Both the position numbers and the translations under genes were made by a program. Positions 4,683 to 5,894 of a DNA stretch of 5,894 nt are shown one piece after another. Origin of the DNA: Candidatus Methanosuratincola petrocarbonis (ex Vanwonterghem et al. 2016) (GTDB lineage Archaea; Thermoproteota; Methanomethylicia; Methanomethylicales; Methanomethylicaceae); assembly GCA_001717015.1 (NCBI GenBank), contig MAGV01000080.1, positions 1 through 5,894 on the forward strand, read 5' to 3'. The number at the start of each line of letters is the position of its first letter. Positions within the stretch are counted from its first letter, which is position 1. The notes below the pieces were generated by a model. It was not told where the DNA came from. It saw only the letters and a program-made list of their open reading frames with translations, and ran no database searches.

Positions 4683-5879
4683 ATGTCGCAAATACTGTGC
4701 CTATCGATCAACCACAAAAAGGCTCCAGTCCGAGTACTCGAGAGTTTCGCCATAAAAGACGTCAGCTCTTTTCTGGTGCATCTAAAGGCGTTTGGGGCAG
4801 AAGAGTGCGCAGTGATACAGACTTGCCACAGGGTTGAGATCTATTCGGTAGGCTCCCGCATAGGGCACAACGAGCTCAAAGAGTTTCTGGTCTCCAACAC
4901 AGGAAGCAGCTGTCCTATTGACATTTATGAGGACTTTTACGAGGGCGCAGAGGCGGTAAGGCATCTTTTTTACCTAGCTTCCGGGCTCGAGTCCGTGATT
5001 CTTGGAGAAAACGAGGTTCTGCACCAAGTGGAAGAGTCGTTTAGGCTTGCTAGTGGTTCAGGATGCATAGGCAAAGTACTAGGGATCATATTCAGGGGGG
5101 CCATTAATGCCGGAAGGATGGTGAGGCGCAAGACCTCGATCTCAAAAGGCTCAGTATCTTTGGGCAACGTAGTCTTGAAGGCTATAACGCTAGAGCTCGG
5201 CACATTGGAGGGCAAGAAGATCGTTATAATTGGCGCCGGTAAGATTGGCTGCCTTATAGCAAAGTCCCTGCCGCGCAAAGGTCCCATCACTGTATTCATA
5301 GCTAATCGGACATACTCGCGCGCAGAGAAGCTGGCAGCCTCGGTCGGTGGGAAGGCGGTCCGTTTTGAGAGCCTCAGCGAAACGATTGCTGGAGCAGACG
5401 CTGTTGTGTGCGCCACTTCCTCTCCGCATCTGGTGCTTCGGCCAAATGATCTAGATCATCTCGAATTGGGAAAGCGGATTCTGATTGTTGATGTTTCGAA
5501 CCCGCGGGGTGTGGACGAACGCATAAAGGATTCGGGCCGTGCGAAGCTGATCGACTTAGACGAGCTCATACGGATAGCAAGGGAGAATATGAAGAACAGG
5601 GAGGATGCAATGATAAAGGCAAAGGAATTGATCGAACCCTCTCTCGCGCTCACAATGCATAGGGTGCAGGCTGGGGAACAGAAGAAAAGGTTTGAAGAGG
5701 TGATGCGGTGGGCCGAAGAGAGGCGGCAGAGAGCATTGGAGCTCGCCCTGAAGAAGGGAAGGTTCTCAGAGGAACAAACCAAGCTCATAAGCGACTTTTC
5801 GTACATCCTCATGCGCGACCTCATTGTGCCGCTATTCGGCGATGGTGACCTCCAGGAGGGGCAAACCGGTGGACGTTAG
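4683..5879 (+). CDS. hemA: Glutamyl-tRNA reductase (HemA)
   Basis: HemA reduces the glutamate on Glu-tRNA to glutamate-1-semialdehyde with NADPH, the entry step to 5-aminolevulinate and tetrapyrroles (siroheme, heme, B12 or F430 in archaea). The 398-aa length is normal. The catalytic domain holds the thioester Cys48 in QTCHRVEIY (46-54), and the conserved His94 and GLESVILGE (101-109) region. RRKTSISKGSVSLGN (148-162) leads to the NADPH Rossmann domain with VIIGAGKIG (181-189) and ANRTYSRAEKLA (207-218), then VDVSNPRGVD (269-278). The C-terminal helical dimerisation domain runs from about 290 to 385. The active-site motif is usually TCNR; here the Asn is His49. The start gives a full-length N-terminus (MSQILCLSINHKKAP) and lies one promoter spacing after the TATA box. 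Codon choice is visibly less G/C-biased at third positions than in the purine genes. Function is confident. Confidence 0.96.
   Translation: MSQILCLSINHKKAPVRVLESFAIKDVSSFLVHLKAFGAEECAVIQTCHRVEIYSVGSRIGHNELKEFLVSNTGSSCPIDIYEDFYEGAEAVRHLFYLASGLESVILGENEVLHQVEESFRLASGSGCIGKVLGIIFRGAINAGRMVRRKTSISKGSVSLGNVVLKAITLELGTLEGKKIVIIGAGKIGCLIAKSLPRKGPITVFIANRTYSRAEKLAASVGGKAVRFESLSETIAGADAVVCATSSPHLVLRPNDLDHLELGKRILIVDVSNPRGVDERIKDSGRAKLIDLDELIRIARENMKNREDAMIKAKELIEPSLALTMHRVQAGEQKKRFEEVMRWAEERRQRALELALKKGRFSEEQTKLISDFSYILMRDLIVPLFGDGDLQEGQTGGR
5855..5860 (+). promoter_or_regulatory. Ribosome-binding site of the next gene, inside the hemA end
   Basis: GGAGGG lies in the last hemA codons, 8 nt before the GTG at 5869. 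It is the strongest ribosome-binding site on the plus strand and supports a start there. Confidence 0.5.
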
Positions 5880-5894
5880 AATTACTTCAAGGCT
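5869..5894 (+). CDS. First codons of an overlapping downstream gene, possibly hemC
   Basis: A GTG start at 5869 opens a frame, read as (M)DVRITSR then CTn (Leu), that overlaps the hemA end by 11 bp and continues past the window. The RIxSR pattern resembles the N-terminal strand of porphobilinogen deaminase (HemC), where RIATR or similar is typical, and hemC commonly follows hemA. Only eight full codons are visible, so the identity is a suggestion from context and weak similarity. Confidence 0.4.

Noticed and set aside
4649..4837. Short plus-strand frame starting 34 bp before hemA
   Set aside because: It overlaps the hemA TATA box and the start of hemA in another frame, and its translation after 4683 is a frame shadow of HemA.
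5456..5824. Minus-strand open frame of 122 codons opposite hemA
   Set aside because: It is antisense to the conserved C-terminal part of HemA, with a Ser-rich composition typical of antisense frames.

Overview
The window looks archaeal. Its promoters are TATA-box type, most internal starts have strong GGAGG/GGTG Shine-Dalgarno sites, and the two divergent lead genes each place a TATA-like box 27-28 bp before the ATG, the spacing of leaderless archaeal transcripts. Arginine is mostly AGG and third codon positions are G/C-rich in the purine genes. I cannot name the lineage; a TACK-type archaeon is a guess from overall flavour only.

Left part (1-4474, minus strand): a tight purine-biosynthesis operon, read right to left. 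It starts with a complete-looking amidophosphoribosyltransferase (PurF-A, 3011-4474), then a second PurF paralogue (PurF-B, 1684-2997), then glycinamide ribonucleotide synthetase PurD (199-1683), then the beginning of an unrecognised gene that runs off the left edge (1-167). PurF makes unstable phosphoribosylamine and PurD consumes it, so the cluster holds committed steps 1 and 2 of de novo IMP synthesis.

The striking point is the PurF pair. PurF-A has every glutaminase residue expected. PurF-B has Ala where the N-terminal nucleophilic Cys should be and has also lost the glutamine-binding Arg, the oxyanion-hole Asn and the substrate-binding Asp motif. It still keeps a perfect PRPP-binding loop and all four cysteines that bind the [4Fe-4S] cluster in Bacillus-type PurF. 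PurF-B and PurD lie in the same frame, separated by exactly one TGA codon. This suggests an asymmetric PurF-A/PurF-B enzyme, or a pseudo-glutaminase regulatory subunit, working next to PurD.

Middle (4475-4682): a 208-bp AT-rich divergent control region with no gene. It carries one TATA/BRE promoter for the purine operon and one for hemA, plus several dyads, including a perfect 16-bp palindrome just upstream of the hemA TATA box.

Right part (4683-5894, plus strand): hemA, glutamyl-tRNA reductase, the first committed step from Glu-tRNA to 5-aminolevulinate and tetrapyrroles. It is followed by the first codons of an overlapping gene with a good ribosome-binding site, possibly hemC. No RNA genes, CRISPR arrays, insertion sequences or terminators were found.
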